Assembly (NCBI GenBank): GCA_017501885.1
Contig: JAFVWA010000157.1
Coordinates: 1 to 32,201, forward strand
Source of the DNA: Clostridia bacterium
Lineage (GTDB): Bacteria > Bacillota > Clostridia > Christensenellales > Borkfalkiaceae
DNA: 32,201 nt
Reading direction: 5' to 3'
Of this stretch, positions 1 to 8,284 are shown piece by piece; position 1 is the stretch's first letter; the number at the start of each line of letters is the position of its first letter. Made by a program: the position numbers and the translations under genes. A model generated the notes under the pieces. It did no database searches, was not told the DNA's origin, and worked only from the letters and a program-made list of their open reading frames with translations.

Positions 1-34
1 CATTTAAATTTTTACTTAACAATTAATCAACTGT

Positions 35-43
35 TTGTCCACA
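35..43 (+). promoter_or_regulatory. DnaA-box-like site upstream of dnaN
   Basis: TTGTCCACA differs by one base from the consensus DnaA box TTATCCACA. A weaker relative (TTATCAATA, two mismatches) lies at about 89-97. The whole 1-246 stretch is very AT-rich and has no credible gene. It may be the right edge of an origin or a DnaA-controlled dnaN promoter region. The window starts here, so the rest cannot be seen. Confidence 0.4.
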
Positions 44-180
44 AGATGTTAACCGTAAATTCTCTATACTTTTGCAAGTAAATTGATAGTTATCAATATT
101 TTAAGAAGGTCTACTAATAATATACCTATTATATTTAAATTTAAAAATAAAAAATAACAAACCTAACTAAACCAAAAGTC

Positions 181-209
181 TTGATTTTTTGCCTTTAATA
201 TTATATAAT
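181..209 (+). promoter_or_regulatory. dnaN promoter
   Basis: TTGATT at 181-186 and a perfect TATAAT at 204-209 are separated by 17 bases. The predicted start site is about 30 bases before the dnaN start, and a GGAGA ribosome binding site follows at 236-240. Confidence 0.75.
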
Positions 210-246
210 AAATGGGAGTGTGAATAGTTTTATTTGGAGATAATAT

Positions 247-1347
247 ATGAAGGTTATTTGTGACGGTTTAGATTTATCAGATGCTGTGCTTAAAGTAAGT
301 AAAGCGCTAAGCGTAAAAGCGGCAAACCCTGCTTTAGAAGGAATTAAAATTACTGCAAAAGGCGATAGTTTAACACTTCTTGCATCAGACTTAGAACTTA
401 CCATTGAAAAGAAAATTAAAGCTGACGTTTTAATGGAAGGCGAAACTGTTGTAGTTGGTAAGTATTTCGTTGATTTTGTTAAAAAACTTGAAAAAGAACA
501 AGTGGAACTTTCTCGTCTTTACGACGCGCAGTTGCAAATAAAGTATTCTGATAGTGAAAGTGAACTTCAAGTTTACCCCGTTGAAAACTTCCCTGTTATT
601 GAGAAAAAAGAAGACGAAAACTATTTTGAAATTTCACAAGCAGATTTTAAGAAAATAGTAGAAAAAGCGTCTGTTTCTTGTTCAACCGATGAAAGTAGAC
701 CTATTCTTAAAGGTTGTCTTTTTGAAATTGAAGACGGTGGTTTAACTTGCGTTGCTCTTGACGGTTTTAGAATGTCAGTTGTTAAAAAGGAAGTTAAATC
801 AAGCGGTAACTTTAAGGCTGTTATTCCTGCAAGAACTTTGGTTGAAATCACAAGACTTTTAGATAAAGACCAAGAAAACTTAAAAGTAAACGTTCAAAAG
901 AATTCACTTTCTGTTGAAGTAGATAACACTATTATTTTCTCAAGATTAATCGAAGGGGAATTTGTAAAATACAATCACATTTTACCAAGTAGTTTTGAAA
1001 ACGTTGTAACTATAAACAAAAACGCACTTTTATCAAGTATTGAACGTGCTGCAATCGTTGCGAGAAACGATCGTTATAACGTTGTTAAATTTGATATTAA
1101 AGAAAATATTATGACTGTATCTGCTAAATCAGAAGTTGGTAACGTTAACGAAAACGTAAATATCAATTTATCCGGAAAAGATATGGCTATTGCCTTTAAC
1201 GGCAAATACATTATGGACTTTTTGAAGATTACTGATAACGAATTTATTAATCTTAACTTAAATTCTTCAATAGATCCATGCGTAATTACTTCGGTTGTGG
1301 ACGACGGATTTTTATATTTAGTTCTTCCCGTTCGAATAAATGCGTAA
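247..1347 (+). CDS. dnaN: DNA polymerase III sliding clamp (beta subunit)
   Basis: This encodes the ring-shaped processivity clamp that tethers DNA polymerase III to the template. At 366 residues it has the usual length for three repeated clamp folds. Family-typical stretches include SRPILKG near residue 150 and the C-terminal VLPVRINA, which matches the family ending VMPVR. The ATG follows GGAGA by six bases and has its own promoter. Here dnaN is not downstream of dnaA. It leads directly into rpmH on the same strand, with dnaA about 5.6 kb further on, an unusual order. The identification is firm. Confidence 0.97.
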   Translation: MKVICDGLDLSDAVLKVSKALSVKAANPALEGIKITAKGDSLTLLASDLELTIEKKIKADVLMEGETVVVGKYFVDFVKKLEKEQVELSRLYDAQLQIKYSDSESELQVYPVENFPVIEKKEDENYFEISQADFKKIVEKASVSCSTDESRPILKGCLFEIEDGGLTCVALDGFRMSVVKKEVKSSGNFKAVIPARTLVEITRLLDKDQENLKVNVQKNSLSVEVDNTIIFSRLIEGEFVKYNHILPSSFENVVTINKNALLSSIERAAIVARNDRYNVVKFDIKENIMTVSAKSEVGNVNENVNINLSGKDMAIAFNGKYIMDFLKITDNEFINLNLNSSIDPCVITSVVDDGFLYLVLPVRINA

Positions 1348-1352
1348 TTTAA

Positions 1353-1381
1353 TTGACAAAAGTTAAAAATATCTATACAAT
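1353..1381 (+). promoter_or_regulatory. rpmH promoter
   Basis: TTGACA at 1353-1358, a 17-base spacer and TACAAT at 1376-1381 form a strong sigma-A-type promoter just after the dnaN stop. A small inverted repeat (CTATAC, AATA, GTATAG, 1373-1388) overlaps the -10 and probable start site. A TAGGAG ribosome binding site lies at 1411-1416. Confidence 0.8.
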
Positions 1382-1425
1382 AGTATAGAAAATCACAAAC
1401 AATATACTGTTAGGAGTAAATAAAT

Positions 1426-1560
1426 ATGAAACAGACTTATCAACCTAAAAAGAGACAAAGAAGTAAGGTTCACGGATTCAGAAAAAGAATGAAGACCAAG
1501 AGTGGCAGAAACGTTTTAAAGAGACGTCGTAATAAAGGTCGTCATAAGCTCTCTGCTTAA
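1426..1560 (+). CDS. rpmH: 50S ribosomal protein L34
   Basis: This 44-residue, strongly basic protein begins [20 protein letters not shown] and ends KGRHKLSA, the classic L34 pattern (xQPxxRxxxxxHGFxxRMxTxxGRxVLxxRRxKGR). It is a structural component of the large ribosomal subunit. It starts the rpmH-rnpA-yidD-yidC-jag gene run and has a strong promoter and a good TAGGAG site nine bases before the ATG. Confidence 0.97.
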   Translation: MKQTYQPKKRQRSKVHGFRKRMKTKSGRNVLKRRRNKGRHKLSA

Positions 1561-1573
1561 TTTGTAGAAAAAA

Positions 1574-1909
1574 ATGCCTTTGGATTACAGGTTAAAAAAA
1601 GAAAAAGATTTCAATTTAGTTTTTAAAAAAGGAAAAAGGCTATATTCTTCATCACTTACGCTCGTGTATTTTGCTAGTAAAGAAACCAAAGCGGGTTTTT
1701 GCGTTAGCAAAAAACACGGCAAAAGCGTGGAGAGAAATTATATAAAACGAATTTTAAGGGAATCTTTCAGAAGTTTTACGCCTATATTACGTAAAAACTT
1801 CTTTTTTGTTTTTATACCGAAAGTTAGTAAAGAGTATTCTTTACAAGAATATAAACGTTGTATGAACTACCTTTTTAAAAAAGGCGGGTTATTAAAAGAA
1901 GATGCTTAA
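1574..1909 (+). CDS. rnpA: Ribonuclease P protein component
   Basis: This is the basic protein subunit of RNase P, which helps the catalytic RNA (rnpB, at about 10.3-10.6 kb here) remove 5' leaders from pre-tRNAs. It has 111 residues, a typical length. The start [20 protein letters not shown] and the signature [16 protein letters not shown] (the RNR-type helix, about residues 50-66) are characteristic. It lies 13 bases after rpmH with no clear ribosome binding site of its own, suggesting coupled translation. It overlaps yidD by eight bases. Confidence 0.95.
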   Translation: MPLDYRLKKEKDFNLVFKKGKRLYSSSLTLVYFASKETKAGFCVSKKHGKSVERNYIKRILRESFRSFTPILRKNFFFVFIPKVSKEYSLQEYKRCMNYLFKKGGLLKEDA

Positions 1910-2135
1910 ATTTTTAAGTGTTAAGTTTATTCGATTTTATCAAAAATATATTTCAAAAGGCGCATGCCCTTTTATTCCGTCTTGCTCTCAATATACTTTG
2001 GAAGCAATATTAAAGCACGGGTTTTTTAAGGGCTGGTTTTTAGGAATTAAAAGAATTTGCCGTTGTCATCCGTGGAACAAGGGCGGTTTTGATAAAGTCC
2101 CCGATAAAAAAAGCGTAGTTAAGTGGGTATATTAA
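1902..2135 (+). CDS. yidD: Membrane protein insertion efficiency factor YidD
   Basis: This small protein of 77 residues belongs to the YidD family, which assists YidC/Sec-dependent membrane protein insertion. The family signature is clear: YQKYISKG near the N-terminus, [15 protein letters not shown] around residues 22-36, then [14 protein letters not shown]. The start overlaps the end of rnpA in an ATGCTTAA junction, and the stop directly abuts the yidC start, so the three are translated as a unit. Confidence 0.95.
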   Translation: MLKFLSVKFIRFYQKYISKGACPFIPSCSQYTLEAILKHGFFKGWFLGIKRICRCHPWNKGGFDKVPDKKSVVKWVY

Positions 2136-3590
2136 ATGGGAATAGCTGAAATTATTAATTTTGCAAAACCTATAACCGACAGTTGGTTAGTTGACATAGT
2201 TTTATGGCTTGTAACCATCTGCGGTTCAGTTTGGCTTGGCGTTATTCTTTTTACGTTATTGTTAAAACTTGTTACCTTGCCGTTTGACTTTGTTTCAAGA
2301 GCTAAAATGCGTAAAAACAGTCTTCTTATGGAAGAAATGCGCCCAGAACTTGAAAAACTTCAAAAACAATACGCAAATAATAAACAACTTTACAACCAAA
2401 AAATGATGGCTCTCTATAAGAGAAACGGCTACTCTATGTGGGGTGCTTGTCTTCCAACCATTTTTACTTTAGTTATCTTTATTATTGCTATTAACGCGTT
2501 CACCAACTATTCAAACTTCCAAAACCGCCAATATTTTTATGAAATGAGTTTATCATATAATAGCGTGGTTTACGACGGTTTTGAAGCTGATGACGATTAT
2601 ATCGTTCAAAATGCAGACGGCTCTTTAACCTTTGACAATAAAAAGCTTTTCAACGATGAAGATGGGGTTATAACTTCTAACGACGTAACTATTAACGTTA
2701 CTAAGGGCGTTAACGCGCAAGATAAGAAAGTTATGAGAGTTGATACTAACGGTTACTCTCAATATGAGATTATTTATACCGAAAACTCTGAAGACGTTAC
2801 TAATCCACAATTTAACCAAATTTCTTACAATATCTTTACCGATAGATTAGAAAGCGCTTTTGGCGATGCTTGGCTTACTTTTAAGAACGCATCTACTGAA
2901 ACTGACGTAAATAAAATTGCTTCTAAATTTATTTTAGACTTGCAACAAACTAAATCTGCTAACACTTTCCGTTCGGTTAACGAAAAGTTCTTGTGGGTTA
3001 AAAATATTTGGGTTACCGATAGCCCAATGAAACACCCTATCGAAACCGACTGGTCTACTTTTAAGCAAACTTACGGATACGTTGACGTTAGTTATGATAA
3101 AGTTACTTCGGCTGACTACGCTAACCTTATCGCTAAGTTAGACGTTGAAAAAACTCAACCAAACGGATACTTTATCTTAGTTGCATTAACTGCACTTTCT
3201 TCACTTTTCGTTCAACTTATCACTTCTAAGTCGCAAAAAGCACAAATGGAACTTCAAACGGTTGACGGACAAGGCGCTGCTACTAATAAACTTATGATGT
3301 GGCTCATGCCTATCATGATGGCTGTTTTTGCTTTCATGTATACGGCTGCGTTCTCTATCTATATCGTATTAAGTTCGATATTTAGTGTTGGAACAACCTT
3401 CCTTATCAATGCAATAGTTAACAAAAAGTTCAAAAAACGTCAAGTGGCTGCTGCTAAACAGGTAGTTCGCGGTAGAGTTTACACTCCACCTGTTAAAGAA
3501 GAACAACCTAAGGAAAAGAAAAAGAAGAAAAAAGACGAAATCCCTGCAAACGACTTCTTGTCAGGTATCGCAGGCAAAAAGAAGAAATAA
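2136..3590 (+). CDS. yidC: Membrane protein insertase YidC with a large extracytoplasmic insertion
   Basis: This polytopic insertase catalyses membrane protein insertion alone or with Sec. Visible segments are the first membrane helix (about 20-50), a charged cytoplasmic hairpin (55-98), a second helix (104-122), the FLWVKNIW motif (285-292), and later helices at about 343-363 and 385-428. The tail is very basic (poly-Lys) and could contact ribosomes. Helix one carries Lys44 where most YidC proteins have the groove Arg; this assignment is by eye. About 150 residues (131-280), rich in Asp, Asn and Thr, lie between helix two and FLWVKNIW where relatives usually have a short loop. There is no lipoprotein-type signal peptide. 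The gene starts immediately after the yidD stop. Confidence 0.93.
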   Translation: MGIAEIINFAKPITDSWLVDIVLWLVTICGSVWLGVILFTLLLKLVTLPFDFVSRAKMRKNSLLMEEMRPELEKLQKQYANNKQLYNQKMMALYKRNGYSMWGACLPTIFTLVIFIIAINAFTNYSNFQNRQYFYEMSLSYNSVVYDGFEADDDYIVQNADGSLTFDNKKLFNDEDGVITSNDVTINVTKGVNAQDKKVMRVDTNGYSQYEIIYTENSEDVTNPQFNQISYNIFTDRLESAFGDAWLTFKNASTETDVNKIASKFILDLQQTKSANTFRSVNEKFLWVKNIWVTDSPMKHPIETDWSTFKQTYGYVDVSYDKVTSADYANLIAKLDVEKTQPNGYFILVALTALSSLFVQLITSKSQKAQMELQTVDGQGAATNKLMMWLMPIMMAVFAFMYTAAFSIYIVLSSIFSVGTTFLINAIVNKKFKKRQVAAAKQVVRGRVYTPPVKEEQPKEKKKKKKDEIPANDFLSGIAGKKKK

Positions 3591-3606
3591 TTTTTGAATA
3601 AACAAC

Positions 3607-3624
3607 TTGTTGGCGAGCCAACAA
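3607..3624 (+). promoter_or_regulatory. Short hairpin just before the jag ribosome binding site
   Basis: TTGTTGGC and GCCAACAA are perfect inverted copies separated by two bases. They probably fold as a 7-bp stem with a CGAG loop. The hairpin ends three bases before the AGGAG of jag, so it could affect processing or translation between yidC and jag. The role is inferred. Confidence 0.45.
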
Positions 3625-3635
3625 AAGGAGAATAT

Positions 3636-4454
3636 ATGGAATTTTCAGCAAAGACGGTTGAAGAAGCCGTTAAAAATGCGCTGACCGAACTTTCTCTTTC
3701 CGAAGACCAAGTTGATATCGAGATAAAAGAACAACCAACCAAAGGTCTTTTTGGAAAATTAAAGGGCAAGGCGGTTATTGAAGTTACACCCAAAGCGCAA
3801 GAAAAAGGCAACGAAGAAAAGGCAGTAGAACTTATCGAAAACGTTTTGAAATATTTAGGTTTAGACGCTACTGCAACACTTACCCAAGGCGAAGAAAGAA
3901 CTGTTATCACTCTTGATTCAGAAAGTTCATCTTCACTCATCGGATACCGCGGAGAAGTTTTGGACGCATTGCAAACCTTAGCAGGCGCTATGGCAAACAT
4001 CGGCAACAAAGTTTACAAGAAAGTTGTTGTTGACTGCGAAAACTATAGAGACAAGCGCGAAGAAACTTTAATCAAACTCGCTCATAAACTTGAAGCAAAG
4101 GCAACTGAAATTAGACGTGAAGTTATTTTAGAGCCAATGAGTCCGTTTGAAAGACGTATTATCCACACCGCACTCGCAGATAGCCAAACGGTTACCACTA
4201 CGAGTAACGGTAAAGAGCCAAATAGATACGTTGTAATCGTTCCAAACGACAAAGACGAATTTTCTAAACCCTACAACGCTGGTAGAAACAACGATAAAAA
4301 GGGTGGCAGAAATTCTCGTGGCGGTAGAAACGGTGGAAAGAGAGATTTTAAGGGCGGTAGAGAACGTCGTTCATCTTCCCCTGCTCCTGCTCCAAGAAAG
4401 AAAACTATCACTTTTGGAACTTTCTTAGGCAACAGCTTAAAAGACAAAGAATAA
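3636..4454 (+). CDS. jag: Jag/KhpB RNA-binding protein (KH-R3H) with a Gly/Arg-rich tail
   Basis: This is the KhpB (Jag) single-strand RNA-binding protein linked to cell elongation and division in Firmicutes. The order is a Jag N-terminal domain (about 1-50, with KGLFGKLKGKA), a KH domain (about 75-150, GxxG-type loop IGYRGE), an R3H domain (about 150-212, with PMSPFERRIIH), then a low-complexity tail (213-272) rich in GGR, RGG and GGK. The ATG at 3636 is preferred because AAAAGGAG precedes it; an upstream TTG in frame lacks such a site. The RGG-like tail is longer than in common relatives and would add RNA affinity (inference). Confidence 0.9.
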   Translation: MEFSAKTVEEAVKNALTELSLSEDQVDIEIKEQPTKGLFGKLKGKAVIEVTPKAQEKGNEEKAVELIENVLKYLGLDATATLTQGEERTVITLDSESSSSLIGYRGEVLDALQTLAGAMANIGNKVYKKVVVDCENYRDKREETLIKLAHKLEAKATEIRREVILEPMSPFERRIIHTALADSQTVTTTSNGKEPNRYVVIVPNDKDEFSKPYNAGRNNDKKGGRNSRGGRNGGKRDFKGGRERRSSSPAPAPRKKTITFGTFLGNSLKDKE

Positions 4455-4494
4455 ACGTTTTAAGAGCCTTGCTAACTCGTTACTAAAACGTTTA
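4452..4494 (+). repeat. 11-bp inverted repeat after jag
   Basis: TAAACGTTTTA (4452-4462) and TAAAACGTTTA (4484-4494) are perfect inverted copies with a 21-base loop, beginning at the jag stop codon. No T-tract follows, so it is not a standard terminator. A separate terminator lies about 30 bases downstream. It may stabilise the 3' end of the mRNA. Confidence 0.5.
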
Positions 4495-4526
4495 TACAAC
4501 TAAAAAAACATAAAATGATTAAAAAT

Positions 4527-4555
4527 AAAAAAGCAACTTAGTGTTGCTTTTTTTT
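4527..4555 (+). terminator. Terminator of the rpmH-jag run
   Basis: AAAAAAGCAAC, a 5-base loop and GTTGC followed by eight T residues form a rho-independent terminator after jag. Confidence 0.85.
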
Positions 4556-4602
4556 AATATTTACATTACAATATATATAGTTTAATTTTAGCGGAGATTT
4601 TT

Positions 4603-5691
4603 ATGGATAAATTGTGGAATAAAATTGACGAGATAAGAAATGGTAAAGAAATTCCTTACTTAGACGTTCTTTGTTATAAAGAGGGTAAAGAACTTTACCG
4701 TTACACGTCACAAGGTGCGACGGGCAAAGAAGTTTTGGCAATGTTTTCTATGAGTAAGCCTATCACTGCCGTTTGCGCTATGACCTTAGTTGAAGAAGGA
4801 AAAATCGGACTTGACGATTTAGTTGAAAAGTATCTTCCACAAGTAAAAAATGCCTTTATCCTTAAAGACGGCAAACCCACCCCCGTTAAAAATAAAATGA
4901 CTATAAGAAATCTCTTTACCATGACGGCAGGTTTTTCTTATATGACGAGAACTCCGTCAATATTAGAGTTAAAAGAAAAAACCCAAGACAAAGGCAATTT
5001 ACAAGACTTTATCACGGCATTCGTGAGCGAGCCACTTTTATTCGAGCCGGGCGAAAGGTTTCAATATAGTCTTTGCTTAGACGTGCTTGCAGGCGTTATG
5101 GAAGTTGTTGAGAATAAAAAGTTTTCCGAAATAGTAAAAGAGAGAATTTTTGTTCCCCTAAAAATGGACGAGTCTTCTTTTGATAACTCTATCACGAAGT
5201 ATGCGCCATACCATACGGTAAACGAAGGCAAGATAGAAAGTGGCGAAGTAAATATGTGGCCACTTATCACCCCAAATTATGAAAGTGGCGGAGCAGGTCT
5301 TGTTTCTACTGTTGAAGACTATATGAAGTTTGCTTCAACGCTTGCAAACGGTGGCGTCAGCGACGACGGTGTAAGAATTATAAGTGAAAAAGCCTTAAAA
5401 GAACTATCTACTTCTCAAATAGACAAAATCTCAGTTGAAAACAACTTTACGTGTATTCAAGGAAGCGATTATAGTTACGGCTTAGGAGTTAGGGTTAGAA
5501 AAACCGATACCGAATGGGGACTAAATAAAGGCGAATTCGGTTGGGACGGTGCGTTGGGAAGTTTTCTTTTAATTGACCCAAACAAGAAAGTTAGTATTGT
5601 AATGGGAATGCACCTTGGCAACTGGCAAACGATATTTAGCGACGGACACTTAAAAATCACCGAGCAAATTTATAGAGATTTTAATCTTTAA
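4603..5691 (+). CDS. Serine hydrolase of the class C beta-lactamase / penicillin-binding fold
   Basis: This 362-residue protein belongs to the beta-lactamase-related family (PF00144 type), which includes esterases, D-aminopeptidases and carboxypeptidases. The nucleophile motif SxxK is FSMSKP (Ser49-Lys52). The second motif is Tyr155-Ser-Leu, where many relatives have YxN. A GWDGALGS stretch near residue 315 takes the third motif position. No signal peptide is seen, so a cytoplasmic enzyme is likely. It stands alone between two terminators and has a GCGGAG ribosome binding site. The substrate cannot be deduced. Confidence 0.85.
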   Translation: MDKLWNKIDEIRNGKEIPYLDVLCYKEGKELYRYTSQGATGKEVLAMFSMSKPITAVCAMTLVEEGKIGLDDLVEKYLPQVKNAFILKDGKPTPVKNKMTIRNLFTMTAGFSYMTRTPSILELKEKTQDKGNLQDFITAFVSEPLLFEPGERFQYSLCLDVLAGVMEVVENKKFSEIVKERIFVPLKMDESSFDNSITKYAPYHTVNEGKIESGEVNMWPLITPNYESGGAGLVSTVEDYMKFASTLANGGVSDDGVRIISEKALKELSTSQIDKISVENNFTCIQGSDYSYGLGVRVRKTDTEWGLNKGEFGWDGALGSFLLIDPNKKVSIVMGMHLGNWQTIFSDGHLKITEQIYRDFNL

Positions 5692-5707
5692 TAATTAGAA
5701 AAAATTT

Positions 5708-5738
5708 AACCCCCTTTGCAAAAGCAAAGGGGGTTTTT
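5708..5738. terminator. Bidirectional terminator between the hydrolase and recF
   Basis: AACCCCCTTTGC, AAAA and GCAAAGGGGGTTTTT form a strong hairpin with a T-tract on the plus strand and a weaker one on the minus strand. It serves the convergent hydrolase and recF genes. Confidence 0.85.
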
Positions 5739-5740
5739 AT

Positions 5741-6841
5741 TTAATCTTTTACACTTTTTATTTTTCCGTTTTCAATAACTATTCGTCTTGCAGGTTTATC
5801 TTTGATAACGCTTCTATCAATGTGCGTTGCAGTAAAGATTGTCTGCATTTTTTCAACTGCGCCCATAAGCCTACGCTGACGTGGTTTATCAAGTTCACTT
5901 AAAACGTCGTCTAATATCATAATGGGGTATTCTCCAAAATGATTATAAAAACTTTCGGCTTCTGCAAGTTTAATGGAAAGCGCAACCGTTCTTTGTTGAC
6001 CTTGTGAGCCGTAAACTCTAACGTCCATATCGTTTAAGGTAAACTTTATATCGTCTCTATGCGGACCGATAGACGTAAAGCCTAACCTAATATCTCTATC
6101 AAGTCCCATTTTAAGGTCTTGTTTTAAGGCGTAAGCAATTTCTTCTTCCGTTCCGTAATACCCACTCTCGGTTTTCATAGTAAGTTTTTCTTTTCCATTA
6201 GAGAGCATCGCGTGTTTTTCTTCGGCAATAGGGGAAATCTCTGTTAAAAACTCGTTTCTCGCCTTAATGATTTTGCTTGCTTCTTTTGAAAGTTGCTCGT
6301 CCCAAATAGGAAGCGTTTCTTTTATAAGGTAAGTGTCAGGCTCTTTTAACAAGTTGTTTCTTTGCGACAATATTTTGTTATACCTTGAAAGCGCGTAAAA
6401 ATACCCTTTTGATTTTTGGCATAGTGATATATTCATAAATCTACGCCTATCTTCGGGGCTTTCTTGCACTAATTTTAACTCGGACGGATTGAAAAATACG
6501 CTGTGGATATTTCCCATAAGTTCGCCAATTTTCAAAACTTTAAGTCCGTTAACGTAAATTTCCTTATTGTCGTTTTTGTAAAAGTTTATGCCAACTGAAA
6601 CTTCGCCGTAGATACTCTGCGCTTTTCCTAAGATTTTTGCGCATTCTTCTCCGTTCTTGATAACGATTTTATCCTTGTTTGCCCTTGGCGAATATCCCGT
6701 GCATAGGAAAAATATGGCTTCCGCGGCGTTGGTTTTGCCCTGCGCGTTAGCCCCCGATAAAAGGTTTAATCCGTTAGCGAATTCAAACTCTTGTTCGCTG
6801 TAATTTCGGAAATTTGTTAGGGTTAGATTTTTAATATACAT
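5741..6841 (-). CDS. recF: DNA replication and repair protein RecF
   Basis: This SMC-like ATPase loads RecA at single-strand gaps and supports stalled forks. At 366 residues it has the normal length. Walker A is GANAQGKT (30-37). The signature SQGQQRTVALSIKLAEAE and the Walker B PIMILDDVLSELD follow near residues 280-310. It is transcribed away from dnaA; in the ancestral Bacillota order it lies downstream of dnaN on the same strand, so it has been inverted or moved. No obvious Shine-Dalgarno sequence precedes the ATG; the upstream sequence is nearly pure A/T. Confidence 0.95.
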   Translation of the reverse strand: MYIKNLTLTNFRNYSEQEFEFANGLNLLSGANAQGKTNAAEAIFFLCTGYSPRANKDKIVIKNGEECAKILGKAQSIYGEVSVGINFYKNDNKEIYVNGLKVLKIGELMGNIHSVFFNPSELKLVQESPEDRRRFMNISLCQKSKGYFYALSRYNKILSQRNNLLKEPDTYLIKETLPIWDEQLSKEASKIIKARNEFLTEISPIAEEKHAMLSNGKEKLTMKTESGYYGTEEEIAYALKQDLKMGLDRDIRLGFTSIGPHRDDIKFTLNDMDVRVYGSQGQQRTVALSIKLAEAESFYNHFGEYPIMILDDVLSELDKPRQRRLMGAVEKMQTIFTATHIDRSVIKDKPARRIVIENGKIKSVKD

Positions 6842-6872
6842 AAAAAATTTTTAAAAAACTGTCGTAGAAGAC

Positions 6873-6901
6873 TTTCTTTTCTTTTAAATTTATTATATAA
6901 T
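6873..6901 (+). promoter_or_regulatory. dnaA promoter (good -10, weak -35)
   Basis: TATAAT at 6896-6901 has TTTCTT at the -35 position (6873-6878). The dnaA ribosome binding site AAGAGGA follows at 6926-6932. No DnaA box was found in this 100-base recF-dnaA gap. Confidence 0.5.
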
Positions 6902-6941
6902 GTTTTTTACTTAAATGCAACTGATAAGAGGAAAAGTATAG

Positions 6942-8276
6942 ATGGAAAGTTACGAGATACTATGGAAAACTACTCTACCCGAGTTAGAAAAGACGATTAG
7001 TTCAATATCGTTCGATACTTATATTGTAAATCTTACGCCCGTAGACATTATTGGAAACAGGCTTATTTTATGCACCCAAAGTGCTATTTTTGCCGACCAA
7101 ATTAACGGTCGCTTAAAAGAAAAGATTTCTGATGCTCTCAATAAGTCTAACTCCGACGTTACTGAATTCCAAATTGTAGTTGCAAAAGACCGTGACGAAT
7201 ACGTTAAGAAAATTAACGAAGACTCAGGCGGGGCTATTGCTGACGCAGGCTCTCCCATTAACCCTAAGTTTACCTTTGAATCTTTCGTAGTGGGTTCGTC
7301 TAACGAATTTTCATACCACGCAGCAAAAGCCGTTGCCGATAACCCTGGCGACGCGTATAATCCCTTGTTTATACACGGCGGAACGGGACTTGGTAAAACT
7401 CACCTTTTAATGGCTATTGCTAACCACTTAAAGTTACATAAACCTTCGTTAAGAGTGCTTTACGCTACTTGCGAACAGTTTATAAACCAAATGGTAGAAA
7501 GCTTGTCAAAAGGCAAGTTAACGCCTATGGATTTCCGCAAGAAGTTCAGAAACGTTGACGTTCTTTTAATCGACGACGTTCAGTTCTTATCTAAAAAACA
7601 AAGCACGCAAGTAGAGTTCTTCCACACCTTTAACGAACTCGTTATGCAAAACAAACAGGTGGTGTTATCTTCCGACCGCCCACCTGAAGAAATCGAATAC
7701 TTAGAAGAACGCTTAAAGACGAGATTTTCGGGCGGACTCCTTGCCGACGTTCAAATTCCCGACTTAGAAACGCGTATTGCTATTCTTAGAAAAAAGAGCG
7801 AAGAACAAAAGTGTTTGGTTGATATTAAAGTGCTTTCCTACATTGCTGAAACGAGCGAAGCGGATATCAGAACGCTTATTGGAAAGTTAACTAAGGTTAT
7901 TTTTGCTTCTAAACTTCACGAAAGACCTATCACTATCGACCTTGTAAAGGAAGCATTAAAAGAATCGGCAGGCGAAAAGCAAGAAGAACTTAAAGTAGAC
8001 GATATTATCAACTGCGTTTGCAATTTCTATAAAGTTAACAAGGCAGACGTTATTGGCAAGAAGAAAAACAAAGAGTTTATAGAGCCAAGACAAGTTTGTA
8101 GTTACCTTATTACCGAAATGATGAGTTTACCACTCGTTACCGTTGGTAAAAGCATGGGTGGTAGGGACCACGCGACCATTATTTACGCGCGTGATAAAAT
8201 TGCAGAACAAATTAAGAACGACGATAAACTTCGCGTTCAAATAAACGACATCAAAAAAATGCTCTTAAAACAATAG
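6942..8276 (+). CDS. dnaA: Chromosomal replication initiator protein DnaA
   Basis: This AAA+ protein opens oriC and also acts as a transcription factor. At 444 residues it has the normal length. Domain I spans about 1-80, followed by a short linker. The AAA+ domain has Walker A GGTGLGKT (146-153) and Walker B VLLIDDVQF (208-215). The C-terminal DNA-binding domain carries MGGRDHATIIYA (405-416), matching the DnaA-box-recognition signature. It is followed directly by mnmG. The lack of DnaA boxes upstream, and its separation from dnaN, suggest the origin is elsewhere. Confidence 0.97.
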   Translation: MESYEILWKTTLPELEKTISSISFDTYIVNLTPVDIIGNRLILCTQSAIFADQINGRLKEKISDALNKSNSDVTEFQIVVAKDRDEYVKKINEDSGGAIADAGSPINPKFTFESFVVGSSNEFSYHAAKAVADNPGDAYNPLFIHGGTGLGKTHLLMAIANHLKLHKPSLRVLYATCEQFINQMVESLSKGKLTPMDFRKKFRNVDVLLIDDVQFLSKKQSTQVEFFHTFNELVMQNKQVVLSSDRPPEEIEYLEERLKTRFSGGLLADVQIPDLETRIAILRKKSEEQKCLVDIKVLSYIAETSEADIRTLIGKLTKVIFASKLHERPITIDLVKEALKESAGEKQEELKVDDIINCVCNFYKVNKADVIGKKKNKEFIEPRQVCSYLITEMMSLPLVTVGKSMGGRDHATIIYARDKIAEQIKNDDKLRVQINDIKKMLLKQ

Positions 8277-8284
8277 GATTTTTT

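Noticed and set aside
3479..4009. 176-residue minus-strand frame opposite yidC/jag
   Set aside because: It is antisense to two clear genes, with poly-Phe and Ser-rich composition typical of a shadow frame.
4452..4494. Operator shared with AAAACGTTTT near 17927
   Set aside because: The shared core is short and AT-rich, and the genes involved (jag 3' end and the CvpA leader) have no common theme; chance is more likely.
6842..6941. oriC in the recF-dnaA gap
   Set aside because: Only 100 bases, with no DnaA-box match within one mismatch; it looks like a simple divergent promoter region.
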